From a virus, in IMG/VR virus record IMGVR_UViG_3300032088_002153, positions 1-64,000 of that record: a stretch of DNA of 64,000 nt; one strand, given 5' to 3'. Both the position numbers and the translations under genes were made by a program. The first letter of the stretch is position 1, and every line of letters begins with the position of its first letter. A model generated the notes under the pieces. It had not been told where the DNA came from and ran no database searches. It saw only the letters and a list, made by a program, of their open reading frames with translations. Below, in pieces: positions 39,154-47,485 of the stretch.

Positions 39154-39717
39154 ATGGGAAGAATACGTGATAGAGGTAATGACGGCGGAAACGTCTATAG
39201 GTGGCAAACATTAGCCAACTTTGTTAACACTAATGGCTGGACAAAAGGCGCAGAGCTTGGTATCCACGATGGTGTTAATTTTAAATTTCTAATTAACAAT
39301 TGTCCAAAACTACACATGATTGGTGTGGATTTGTATGAAGCGCAGCCAGATAATAATGGACCAGAAAAATGGACACCCGGAGAACATGGGCACGCTTGGG
39401 ATCATAATAGATACTATAACGATTTAAGAGAGTTTGAAGAATATAATCCAGACAGAGTTGATATTATAAAAGACTATACTACTGAAGCTGCTAAAACAGT
39501 TGACGATAAAAGTTTAGATTTTGTTTTTGTTGATGCTGACCACGGATACGAAGGTTGCCTAAGAGATATTAAAGCTTGGGATAGTAAAGTAAGAGATGGT
39601 GGTATTATGTTTGGACATGATATACATTTCCCTACTGTCAAACAGGCAGTAACAGAGTTTTATGGAGAGAACTCTTGGCACGTAGAAGACGATTTTATTT
39701 GGTGGGTACAGAAGTGA
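39154..39717 (+). CDS. SAM-dependent methyltransferase (class I)
   Basis: The start at 39154 (MGRIRDRG) has GGAG upstream. The 187-residue product has GAELGIHDGVNF (SAM loop), MIGVDLYEAQ (end of strand 2), and LDFVFVDADHGYEGCLRDIKAW with GGIMFGHDIH, a pattern of Methyltransf_24-type enzymes that act on sugars or small molecules. GTGA overlap leads to a glycosyltransferase, so it likely modifies a glycan. Confidence 0.78.
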   Translation: MGRIRDRGNDGGNVYRWQTLANFVNTNGWTKGAELGIHDGVNFKFLINNCPKLHMIGVDLYEAQPDNNGPEKWTPGEHGHAWDHNRYYNDLREFEEYNPDRVDIIKDYTTEAAKTVDDKSLDFVFVDADHGYEGCLRDIKAWDSKVRDGGIMFGHDIHFPTVKQAVTEFYGENSWHVEDDFIWWVQK

Positions 39718-40364
39718 ACATTCCAAAAAGACTAAGCCAAATATGGGTTGGACCACGCCCTGCTCCACTCCAATGGCTTCACACTTGGAGAGACAAACAT
39801 CCTGAGTGGGAATACTCTATATTTACTGATGAAATGTTACGATCGCGTAAATGGCATAATAGTCATTTGATTGAACACTATTATAACACAGGTAAATTCC
39901 CAGGAGTATCCGATCTTATCCGATACGAACTGCTATACGAACATGGTGGATTTTGGCCTGAGGCTGATATGACTTGTTTAGAAAATACTGATGAGTTATT
40001 TACATCACCAGAGAATTACGCTTATTCTTGTTACGAAAATGAAAAACTACCAACACCAAACATTCAACCTATTATGGCATGTAATCCTGAGAATGTATTC
40101 GTCAAACATGTTATTAATACACTCCATAAATTAAAACCAACTGATTTAAGCCCAGAGCCATTTAGATCCACGGGTAATCTATTTCTATCTAAACACCACC
40201 CAAATTTTAAACATATGATAACTATATGGCCAAGTCATTATTTTATTCCGTTGTTTTATATTGGTGGCGCAAAAAGATATAATGGACCAGATAAAGTTTA
40301 TGCAGACCATAAATGGGGATCTACTGGACATGCAAATAGTATAACATATGATAAGGGTATATAA
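39714..40364 (+). CDS. DXD-type glycosyltransferase (Gly_transf_sug/OCH1-like)
   Basis: The likely start is the GTG at 39714, which overlaps the previous stop (GTGA), giving MNIPKRLSQIWVGPRPAP. The 216-residue enzyme has SDLIRYELLYEHGGFWPEADM, the RY-L-GG-x-D core of sugar transferases with a DXD site, and ends with a catalytic-type His region (HKWGSTGHANS). It transfers a sugar from a nucleotide donor in the cluster with a methyltransferase and sulfotransferase. Confidence 0.78.
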   Translation: MNIPKRLSQIWVGPRPAPLQWLHTWRDKHPEWEYSIFTDEMLRSRKWHNSHLIEHYYNTGKFPGVSDLIRYELLYEHGGFWPEADMTCLENTDELFTSPENYAYSCYENEKLPTPNIQPIMACNPENVFVKHVINTLHKLKPTDLSPEPFRSTGNLFLSKHHPNFKHMITIWPSHYFIPLFYIGGAKRYNGPDKVYADHKWGSTGHANSITYDKGI

Positions 40365-41035
40365 TGTACATATCTCACAAATATAAATTAATATTTTTAC
40401 GAACACCAAAAACTGCGAGCAGCAGCTTATCTGAGTTCTTTATTAAAAACATTCCTGATCCTAACGCAATTTATACACCGGTTGAAGATTCTAATATACC
40501 AGCCACGTTAAGCCAAGATATAATTAATAAGTATAAATTAAACTTTAAATATTATCATTTTACATTACAGGATTTAGTTGAAAATCGTATTATAACTCCA
40601 ATGGCTGCTATTGAATATAAATCTATTGCGGTCGTAAGAGATCCTGTTGATAGACAAAAAAGCTTTTACTATTTCTATAAGAGGTGGACTAATAATCATA
40701 TACCGCCGTCAATAGAAGAATATAATTCTTGGACACCAAAAGGTCCTTTTATTGGCGAACCAAACTCTGGTATATTACAATCCGATATATTAAAATATAA
40801 TAACGAAATACACGGTGAGTATTGGCTATACGAAAACATAAGCAACGACTTAAGTGCTCTTATGCGCGAATTAAATATACAAGTAAAGCATATGTTACCT
40901 AACCATAAAAACGATTTTAGAAAAAACCGAAATAACGAAATAACTTTTGATAATAGAGCGATGGATGTTATGTTAGAATACTTTGCAAACGATATAACTT
41001 TATATAACGAACTTGCTGAGGAAACATACGTATGA
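40364..41035 (+). CDS. Sulfotransferase-like protein
   Basis: A 223-residue protein with the PAPS 5'-phosphate loop FLRTPKTASSSL near residues 11-22 and the 3'-phosphate segment AVVRDPVDRQKSFYYF near residues 88-103. These fit carbohydrate sulfotransferases. The rest is helical and charged. It overlaps the genes on both sides. Sulfated glycans could change the cell or virion surface. Confidence 0.75.
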   Translation: MYISHKYKLIFLRTPKTASSSLSEFFIKNIPDPNAIYTPVEDSNIPATLSQDIINKYKLNFKYYHFTLQDLVENRIITPMAAIEYKSIAVVRDPVDRQKSFYYFYKRWTNNHIPPSIEEYNSWTPKGPFIGEPNSGILQSDILKYNNEIHGEYWLYENISNDLSALMRELNIQVKHMLPNHKNDFRKNRNNEITFDNRAMDVMLEYFANDITLYNELAEETYV

Positions 41036-41721
41036 AGGCGTATATTTTAAAAATTGATAATAAGTTATCGCACGATTATGCAAAAGTTGCTGCTGACTCT
41101 TGTGATAAGATTGGTTTACCTTGGACATATCATTTAGGATATAGTAATCAGTCAGGTAAAGCAGCATTTAAAGATTTAGGTATACCTAGATTACCAACTG
41201 AAAATTATGAATATATTGCGGAACCAACTAATGGTCAAAAAGCAATGTGTTGTACCGCTGGTCATTTTGCTATATGGAAAAGGATTGCTGAAGGTACTGA
41301 CAATATAGGGATTGTACTTGAACACGATGCAATAATGCTCCAACGCCCTTGCAAATTTATAACTATACCAGAAAATACTATTGTTGTGTTAGGATATAAA
41401 ATATCAGATCCAGAAAATTATAAACATGAAGAGGCTGGTCCACCAACTGATTTGATACCAATTATTGGTCATGAAGGAGCTCATGCATACGCTATGACTA
41501 GACGAACTGCACAGTTTTTAATTAACGAAATATCCCAAAAAGGTATAAGAAGCGCAGTTGATAATGATTACTTTATTCGTGGTCAGCGTAGAACAGCCAT
41601 GCCATTACACATAGCCTCGCCAACTCCTGCACTTGGATGGATTAGGGAGTCGACTATTTGGGCAAAATCGGCTTCTAATAACTATGAATTCATACCCTCT
41701 TTTCAAAAATATTATAAATAG
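41032..41721 (+). CDS. Glycosyltransferase family 25-like protein
   Basis: A 229-residue protein with the GT25 (LPS galactosyltransferase-like) layout: AYILKID, GQKAMCCTAGHFAIWKRIAE, GIVLEHDAIML (acidic motif), GHEGAHAYAMTRRTAQFLI and DNDYF. It is the last of four sugar-acting genes under the late promoter at 39096. Its end covers the late promoter of the next gene. Confidence 0.78.
   Translation: MKAYILKIDNKLSHDYAKVAADSCDKIGLPWTYHLGYSNQSGKAAFKDLGIPRLPTENYEYIAEPTNGQKAMCCTAGHFAIWKRIAEGTDNIGIVLEHDAIMLQRPCKFITIPENTIVVLGYKISDPENYKHEEAGPPTDLIPIIGHEGAHAYAMTRRTAQFLINEISQKGIRSAVDNDYFIRGQRRTAMPLHIASPTPALGWIRESTIWAKSASNNYEFIPSFQKYYK
41713..41720 (+). promoter_or_regulatory. T4-type late promoter
   Basis: TATAAATA inside the end of the GT25-like gene, 33 bases before ATG 41753. 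Confidence 0.65.
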
Positions 41722-41752
41722 AATTAAATCTAATATACTAGGATCTACAATT

Positions 41753-44104
41753 ATGGTTGACGAACCGCAAGACATTAATGACCCGAAGAATAACGATGAA
41801 GACGAAGTCAAACCTAAGCCAAAGGCGAAGGATAAAGATGGCAAGCGAAAACTTCAAAGCTTTAAAGGATTTGATGCAAACAAATATGTTGATGTTGAAC
41901 CAACATTAGCTGAGGCAGCTGGCGACGATAAACCAGCAGTCGTAACATTTGGCAGAATGAATCCAATTACAGTAGGTCATGAAAAATTAGCAGCCGCTGT
42001 TATTTCAAACGCGAAGCAACGTGGTGGTACCCCTTATATTTACCTTTCGCAATCACAAGATAAAAACAAAAATCCATTAAGTTATAATGATAAAATCAAA
42101 TACGCGCAAAAGGCGTTTGGGCCAGCAGTCATTAAATCAAAAGCTCGTACTATCATTGAAGTGATGGTTGAGTTAAGTGGCAAACATAAAGATGTTATAG
42201 TAGTTGTTGGTTCTGACAGGGTAAAAGAATTTGATAGACTATTAAACAAATATAATAAATCCTCTGCTGGCTATGTATTCAATAATATAAAAGTTGTATC
42301 AGCAGGCCAACGCGATCCTGATGCCGAAGGCGTTAAAGGAATGTCTGGAACTAAAATGCGTGGCTACGCCGCGGATAACGATGTTAAGAAATTCGCAACC
42401 GGATTACCAAGTAAACTAAAAACAAGCGCAGCCGCGATATTAGCCGACGTGCGAAAGGGAATGAACATGTCAGAAGATAACGATAACGAATTTGAAAACA
42501 TTGAGGAAATTGTAGAAGATACACAAGATCTCGATGAAGTATTAGACCGTATGCAGCGCCGAGCTATTGGTATTAGAATGCGTAAAAACAGACATAAAAT
42601 GAAACGTGGTAGAGAAAAAGCGGCTCGACGAACTGCAACTATGGAAGTACTTAAGAAACGTGCTCGCAAACAGGCAATCATAAATCTTAAAAACCGTTTT
42701 GCAAAAAATAAACGATATGCTGATATGTCGTCTGGTGAAAAGATTGTAATTGATAAGCGTGTTGCTAAATTCTCTAAACAAAGATTAGATGCAATGGCGC
42801 GTAAGTTATTACCAAAAGTTAAAATTAAAGAACGCGATCGTAAAAGAGCTAAGAATAAAAATGAAAATTTGGATATGAATACGCAGTTCCAAAACTTTAT
42901 GACAGAAAAAACTGGACCATATTATAAAGGTGTAGCTCAGGATAAAAAAGACGATCGTGAAGATCACTTTGAGCGTAATGCCAAAAAGGCTGATAACGAT
43001 GCCTCTGCATATAAGCCGGCTCCCGGAGATAAAGAAGCAAAGACTAAAGAGTCAAAGCATACTAAAAAAGCTCGTGCAATGGGTTATACTGAAGAGTTGG
43101 AAGAAAGCCATATCTGGGGACAACGTCAAGGTAAACGCCCTCATATGCTTTTAGACAAAAATGGCAAGACAAAGTTTGATAAGCGTTTCAAAATGTATAA
43201 GCCAAAACTTCAAGAAAACGTTGATGAGTTTAACATTGAAGATATTACAGATTTAATGGAATCAACAGAGTCATATATTAAAGAAGATGCTGCTGATAAA
43301 TCTTTGGCTAAAAAAGCTGACAAATCTGGTATGCCACAAGGTGTTTTAAAACAAGTATATAACCGTGGTGTAGCTGCGTGGAAAACTGGTCATAGACCGG
43401 GAACTACACCAGAACAATGGGGACATGCTCGAGTAAACTCTTTTATTACTAAATCTTCTGGTACATGGGGCAAAGCTGATAAAGACTTGGCTGCTAAAGT
43501 ACGTAAAGAAGAAGTAGAACTTGAAGAAACATATAAGATTACTAAAGTATATAATCCAACTACGAAAAAATCTCGTGCAGCTGGAAAAAGTACAGCAACG
43601 TTTGCGGTACATACACATGATCGTAAATACTTTAAAGAGTTTCCAAATCAAAAAGATGCTGAAAACCATATGAAATCTCTCGGTAAAAAAGAAGAAACCA
43701 ACCTCGACGAAATGGATTTTTCTATTAAATCAGTAAAGAAATCTGGTTTAGCCAATGTTAAAAAGGCAAATAACTTTGATAAATTAAAAGCTGATATTGC
43801 TAAAATGAGAAAAAATCTCAATAAAGGTAAACCACTTCAAGCTGAAGCAGAAATTAATGAGTTAGATAAAGATACGCTTGCTAACTATGCCAATAAGGCT
43901 ATTAAAGATAAAGAGCAAGCTCAATATAACAAAAGCCGTGCTCAAAATTCTAGAGCAGCTAATGTTGTTCGTGGTAACTCAGACGGCATCAAAAAAGATG
44001 TTAAAGATATTGACAAAGCTGATGCGAGAATTAAACGTCGCGAACGTGGCGCAGCAAACTTCACTCGTAAAATATTAAAGGGTGATAAGGAAAACGAAGA
44101 ATGA
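41753..44104 (+). CDS. Multidomain head-protein candidate with nucleotidyltransferase domain
   Basis: The start at 41753 (MVDEPQDIND) lies behind the late promoter; the frame opens earlier within the previous gene. The 783-residue product has a HIGH-type nucleotidyltransferase domain at residues 60-220 (TFGRMNPITVGH and GMSGTKMRGY). A very basic segment rich in Arg and Lys follows. An internal capsid-targeting-like stretch is MNTQFQNFMTEK (codon at 42875). A DUF5824-like block follows (GMPQGVLKQVYNRGVAAWKT). Several xxE sites (TLAEA, QAEAE) suit a prohead protease. It could be a head polyprotein. Confidence 0.7.
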   Translation: MVDEPQDINDPKNNDEDEVKPKPKAKDKDGKRKLQSFKGFDANKYVDVEPTLAEAAGDDKPAVVTFGRMNPITVGHEKLAAAVISNAKQRGGTPYIYLSQSQDKNKNPLSYNDKIKYAQKAFGPAVIKSKARTIIEVMVELSGKHKDVIVVVGSDRVKEFDRLLNKYNKSSAGYVFNNIKVVSAGQRDPDAEGVKGMSGTKMRGYAADNDVKKFATGLPSKLKTSAAAILADVRKGMNMSEDNDNEFENIEEIVEDTQDLDEVLDRMQRRAIGIRMRKNRHKMKRGREKAARRTATMEVLKKRARKQAIINLKNRFAKNKRYADMSSGEKIVIDKRVAKFSKQRLDAMARKLLPKVKIKERDRKRAKNKNENLDMNTQFQNFMTEKTGPYYKGVAQDKKDDREDHFERNAKKADNDASAYKPAPGDKEAKTKESKHTKKARAMGYTEELEESHIWGQRQGKRPHMLLDKNGKTKFDKRFKMYKPKLQENVDEFNIEDITDLMESTESYIKEDAADKSLAKKADKSGMPQGVLKQVYNRGVAAWKTGHRPGTTPEQWGHARVNSFITKSSGTWGKADKDLAAKVRKEEVELEETYKITKVYNPTTKKSRAAGKSTATFAVHTHDRKYFKEFPNQKDAENHMKSLGKKEETNLDEMDFSIKSVKKSGLANVKKANNFDKLKADIAKMRKNLNKGKPLQAEAEINELDKDTLANYANKAIKDKEQAQYNKSRAQNSRAANVVRGNSDGIKKDVKDIDKADARIKRRERGAANFTRKILKGDKENEE

Positions 44105-44676
44105 AAAAATTTAAACAACACGTTCAATCAAAAGCTGGTGCCGGTGATATTGGTACTGATGAATTAGTCAAAACTCTTAAGTCTGATACTCCAATGGAAG
44201 AAGCTTGTTGGAGTACTCACAAACAAGTTGGTATGAAGAAAAAAGGGGACAAGATGGTTCCTAACTGTGTACCTAAAAATGAAGATGCTGAATACGATAA
44301 CGAAGGTGGCATGTCAAAAAATCAATTAAAGACTATGATTGATGCTGCACAAGAGTTACATAGTATGCTTGACGACGACGAGAATATGCCTGAGTGGGTA
44401 CAATCAAAAATTACAAAAGCAACTGATTACATTGATACTGTTAGAGATTATATGAAATCAAACGATGTAAGTGAAGGTTCTGAAACTTGGGAAGCTGGTT
44501 ATAAACGTCGTGTAGTTAAAACAACTAGTCCTGAACATAAAGAGGCTGGTCACAAATGGCGCATCAAAGGTAAAGATAAAGCAAACCTTTCTATTAAATT
44601 ATATAAAGAAAAACCATCTCAACAAGAGTTTAATAAGCAAATGAAAAGAGTTGCTGGCCACGAGTTTGGCGGTTAA
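44101..44676 (+). CDS. Head-internal protein candidate, 191 aa
   Basis: Starts MKKFKQHVQSKA, a variant of the capsid-targeting peptide, and overlaps the previous stop (ATGA). It holds EACWSTHKQVGMKKKGDKMV (a conserved piece in marine phage head proteins) and MSKNQLKTMIDAAQELHSML, also recurring in such phages. The C-terminal half is basic. Likely packaged; function unknown. Confidence 0.62.
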   Translation: MKKFKQHVQSKAGAGDIGTDELVKTLKSDTPMEEACWSTHKQVGMKKKGDKMVPNCVPKNEDAEYDNEGGMSKNQLKTMIDAAQELHSMLDDDENMPEWVQSKITKATDYIDTVRDYMKSNDVSEGSETWEAGYKRRVVKTTSPEHKEAGHKWRIKGKDKANLSIKLYKEKPSQQEFNKQMKRVAGHEFGG

Positions 44677-44677
44677 T

Positions 44678-45124
44678 GTGTTACGGTTTAAACAATATAT
44701 GACTGAATATACTGTTAAGTCAATGGCAAAATACCATGAAATAACAGGCACAGAATTTATTAAGCCTAAGGTTAAATTATTAAAGTTACCAACAAAAAAC
44801 GTAACTGATAATGATTTAATATATGCTCATTTAATGTATGGTCACCTAGAAAGCTATCAGTATGCGGAACTTGCATTTCCGGGTTCTACCAGAAAGACTA
44901 ATGCGTGGTTTAGTAAATATTCTAAAATGGCTAAAGTATATGGCGAAGAAAACGACGCAGGCGACCATTTATCTGTTATGAGAAAAGCTGCTGAAATGAC
45001 TAGTGAACGTAGTAAAAACTTTAAATTAAATGGTAGAGAATGGAAATCTAGTAAACAAGGTAAAGCTTGGAATGCATGGGAAACTGAGCAAAGAAAAATT
45101 TATCCGGAGCAATGGAATGATTAG
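44678..45124 (+). CDS. Head-internal protein candidate starting with GTG, 148 aa
   Basis: The start is a GTG at 44678, just behind the previous stop; it gives MLRFKQYMTEYT, matching the capsid-targeting pattern, whereas the upstream ATG would put an unrelated leader inside the previous gene. The body has IYAHLMYGHLESYQYAELAF and a basic end. It overlaps the next start by 8 bases. Function unknown. Confidence 0.6.
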   Translation: MLRFKQYMTEYTVKSMAKYHEITGTEFIKPKVKLLKLPTKNVTDNDLIYAHLMYGHLESYQYAELAFPGSTRKTNAWFSKYSKMAKVYGEENDAGDHLSVMRKAAEMTSERSKNFKLNGREWKSSKQGKAWNAWETEQRKIYPEQWND

Positions 45125-45881
45125 GTTTAAACGTTATATAACAGAAAGTGCTAACTCTTCGCACGATCACCATCATACAAGTTCTAGTAAAATTGATACT
45201 GATAAGCACAATGCAGGTAAGGGTAAAAACCCAGAGCATCCTATGTGGTTATCTCATAATGCTCACCAAGCTGCGGGTTGGCATAAAAATCATGAACAAG
45301 AAAATGGTTCAGCGCATACCTATAAGGTAAAAGTAAAGAACGTTGCTCATCATACAGACCCAAAGGTTAAAGCCTTATTTAAAAAGCATGGTCATAGTAT
45401 GAAAGATTATCACTCTGAGCTTGTTAGCAATCCAAGCCATAAAGAAGTACATAACCACCCAGCAACAAAAATGCTCAAGAAGGCTGGTTATCATGGGCAT
45501 ACTCACTCAGATTATCATTCACATGACTTTTCTAAGGACCATGACTCAACTGTAGTATTTCACAGAAAACATGCGACAATGCACGACGCAAATAAAGAAC
45601 CAGCTCATAAGCATGCTGATACTAAACACACCGTTGGAAATCATAGTGTTACACATAAAACTCATCAGGAATATATGGACGGAAGTCACCGACCACTAGA
45701 CCATGGTGGTACAGAGTCTAGGCTATCAACATCACACGATCATGCCAAAACTCTTAAAGCAAAACTTAAAGGTACTGGTAATAAAATTAATATAACTAAA
45801 AATAAATCTGGATCTAGGATAAAGGTTACGCATTCTGATAGTGCTGCTCGAGACACGTTCCATAAACACTTAAAAGGGTGA
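45117..45881 (+). CDS. Histidine-rich head-internal protein candidate, 254 aa
   Basis: The start is 45117 (MIRFKRYITESA, capsid-targeting-like with ITE), overlapping the previous stop by 8 bases. The protein is unusually His-rich throughout (SSHDHHHTSSS, AGYHGHTHSDYHSHDF, TSHDHAKT), with many His-x-His pairs that could bind zinc, copper or nickel. Lys-rich ends suit DNA contact. Possibly a packaged metal-loaded protein; function unknown. Confidence 0.65.
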   Translation: MIRFKRYITESANSSHDHHHTSSSKIDTDKHNAGKGKNPEHPMWLSHNAHQAAGWHKNHEQENGSAHTYKVKVKNVAHHTDPKVKALFKKHGHSMKDYHSELVSNPSHKEVHNHPATKMLKKAGYHGHTHSDYHSHDFSKDHDSTVVFHRKHATMHDANKEPAHKHADTKHTVGNHSVTHKTHQEYMDGSHRPLDHGGTESRLSTSHDHAKTLKAKLKGTGNKINITKNKSGSRIKVTHSDSAARDTFHKHLKG

Positions 45882-45885
45882 AAGT

Positions 45886-46242
45886 ATGAAAAGTTTTAAG
45901 GTGCATTTAAACGAGGCGGTAGATAGACCACCTAGATGGAAAAAAGATACTTCTATGGGAGAGGGCGGCGCTCAAACTATTGAATTTCCAAAGACTAAGG
46001 GTAAGTACAGAGTTTCAAAGTTCCTTGATCATAATGAACGCCATAAAGGTGAATGGAATTTAGAAGTTTGGGACCCTCGGCGTAGAGAGTTCGTATGGTC
46101 TGAGACTCTTGCTCCAAAGGCTTGGGTAAAAGAACTTTGCATATACAGAGGTCAGTTCAAACACGATGCGCGTGGGGATTTTGATAAAAAACAACAAGTA
46201 GCAGATTATAGTAAAACATTTAAATTTGACGGGCATTACTAA
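45886..46242 (+). CDS. Head-internal protein candidate, 118 aa
   Basis: Starts MKSFKVHLNEAV (capsid-targeting-like with LNE). The body is compact and beta-rich (KYRVSKFLDHNERHKGEWNLEVWDPRRREF), basic, with Trp-rich strands. Coupled to the next gene by TAATG. Family unknown. Confidence 0.6.
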   Translation: MKSFKVHLNEAVDRPPRWKKDTSMGEGGAQTIEFPKTKGKYRVSKFLDHNERHKGEWNLEVWDPRRREFVWSETLAPKAWVKELCIYRGQFKHDARGDFDKKQQVADYSKTFKFDGHY

Positions 46243-46799
46243 TGAAAAGATTTAAAGAATTCACATCACACGATCTTAATGAAAGCGCCCTAACGGCACT
46301 TAGGGTCGCGACAAAGGCCCATTCTGGTCAAACACGTAAAAGCGGCGGTCAATATATTGAACATCCAAAAGAAGTTGCGCGATTTGTAAAAAAGTTTAAA
46401 AAATCTAATAACCTTTCTGCATTAGTACAAGCGGCGTACTTGCACGATACTATTGAAGATACTGATACTACATATGCAGATTTAGTTAAACAGTTTGGTG
46501 CTCTCGTGGCTGACATGGTTAAAGAATTAACTACTGACAAAGCTGCATCTGATGCTATCGGTAAAGGCGAGTACATTGCTAATAAAATGGCTAAGATGTC
46601 AAGTTGGTCTTTAGTTATTAAACTTGCTGATAGATTAGCAAACGTACAGGATATTGATACACGACCAGCAGCTTTCCAGAAAAAATATGCTGCAGACACT
46701 ACATTAGCAATAAAACGTTTAAGATCTGATAGATATTTAAGTAAGACTCACAATAAAATCATTTCAGCTATCGAAAAGAAAATTAAGGAATACGTATAA
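46242..46799 (+). CDS. HD-domain (p)ppGpp hydrolase-like enzyme with capsid-targeting-like start
   Basis: The first residues (MKRFKEFTSHDLNESA) fit the capsid-targeting pattern. Then comes a complete SpoT/MESH1-type HD domain: AHSGQTRKSGGQYIEHP (His41), AAYLHDTIEDT (His68, Asp69, Glu72, Asp73) and VIKLADRLANV (Asp130). The spacing matches the metal ligands of MESH1. Such enzymes hydrolyse (p)ppGpp. No synthetase domain is present, so it can only remove the alarmone. If packed in the head, it could lower ppGpp at the start of infection (inference). Confidence 0.85.
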   Translation: MKRFKEFTSHDLNESALTALRVATKAHSGQTRKSGGQYIEHPKEVARFVKKFKKSNNLSALVQAAYLHDTIEDTDTTYADLVKQFGALVADMVKELTTDKAASDAIGKGEYIANKMAKMSSWSLVIKLADRLANVQDIDTRPAAFQKKYAADTTLAIKRLRSDRYLSKTHNKIISAIEKKIKEYV

Positions 46800-47443
46800 T
46801 GAAAAGTTTTAAAACACATATTAGTGAATTATATACTATCGGACATACGAGATCCTATGATGCTGTCGCCAATCGAGCAAAGCAAAATGTAAAACATGGT
46901 TCAACTGATCCAAAGGATAAAAGATTTGGTACTAAACTTGGTGGTCAAAAAGGTGAGCATGGAGGTGCAGCGTATAAAACTCCGGAAGATGCTACAAAAG
47001 GTGCTAAGGCGTTAAAGAAAGAGTTTCCGGGCAGAAAATACAGTGTATATAAAATGAAAGGTGATTTTGATAAAGACACTTATCATAGCAATAAAACTGG
47101 TATGAACCATGTAAAAAAAGATACTGAAATTACTCATAAAGTAGCTCATAATGTATCAGAAGAAAAAGATCCACGTTTAGCTCGAGCTGGCGTAAAAGGT
47201 TTTAACAAAGCCAAAGGTACTCCCTCGCATCCTACTAAAAGTCATATTGTTGTTGCTAAAGACGGCGACAAAATAAAGACTATTCGTTTTGGTGAGCAAG
47301 GTGCTTCGACTGCAGGCGATCCTAAAAAGGGTGAGTCTGATAAAATGAAAGCGAAACGTAAATCATTTAAGGCACGCCACGGTAAAAACATTGCTAAAGG
47401 CAAAATGTCAGCTGCATACTGGGCTGACAAGGTCAAATGGTAA
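46799..47443 (+). CDS. Head-internal protein candidate with DUF6321-like domain, 214 aa
   Basis: Starts MKSFKTHISELY (capsid-targeting-like with ISE). The C-terminal half (DPRLARAGVKGFNKAKGTPSHPTKSH and KMSAAYWADKVKW) is a Lys-rich module seen in many marine phage proteins (DUF6321-like). The N-terminal half is also basic. A DNA-binding packaged protein is plausible. Confidence 0.68.
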   Translation: MKSFKTHISELYTIGHTRSYDAVANRAKQNVKHGSTDPKDKRFGTKLGGQKGEHGGAAYKTPEDATKGAKALKKEFPGRKYSVYKMKGDFDKDTYHSNKTGMNHVKKDTEITHKVAHNVSEEKDPRLARAGVKGFNKAKGTPSHPTKSHIVVAKDGDKIKTIRFGEQGASTAGDPKKGESDKMKAKRKSFKARHGKNIAKGKMSAAYWADKVKW

Positions 47444-47449
47444 TTATTT

Positions 47450-47457
47450 TATAAATA
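47450..47457 (+). promoter_or_regulatory. T4-type late promoter
   Basis: TATAAATA 29 bases before ATG 47486. Confidence 0.65.
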
Positions 47458-47485
47458 GACAGTAATATATCTAAAGGAAATCACA

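Noticed and set aside
41633-41752. N-terminal extension of the multidomain head protein (40 codons)
   Set aside because: It lies inside the GT25-like gene and before the late promoter; the start at 41753 fits the promoter.
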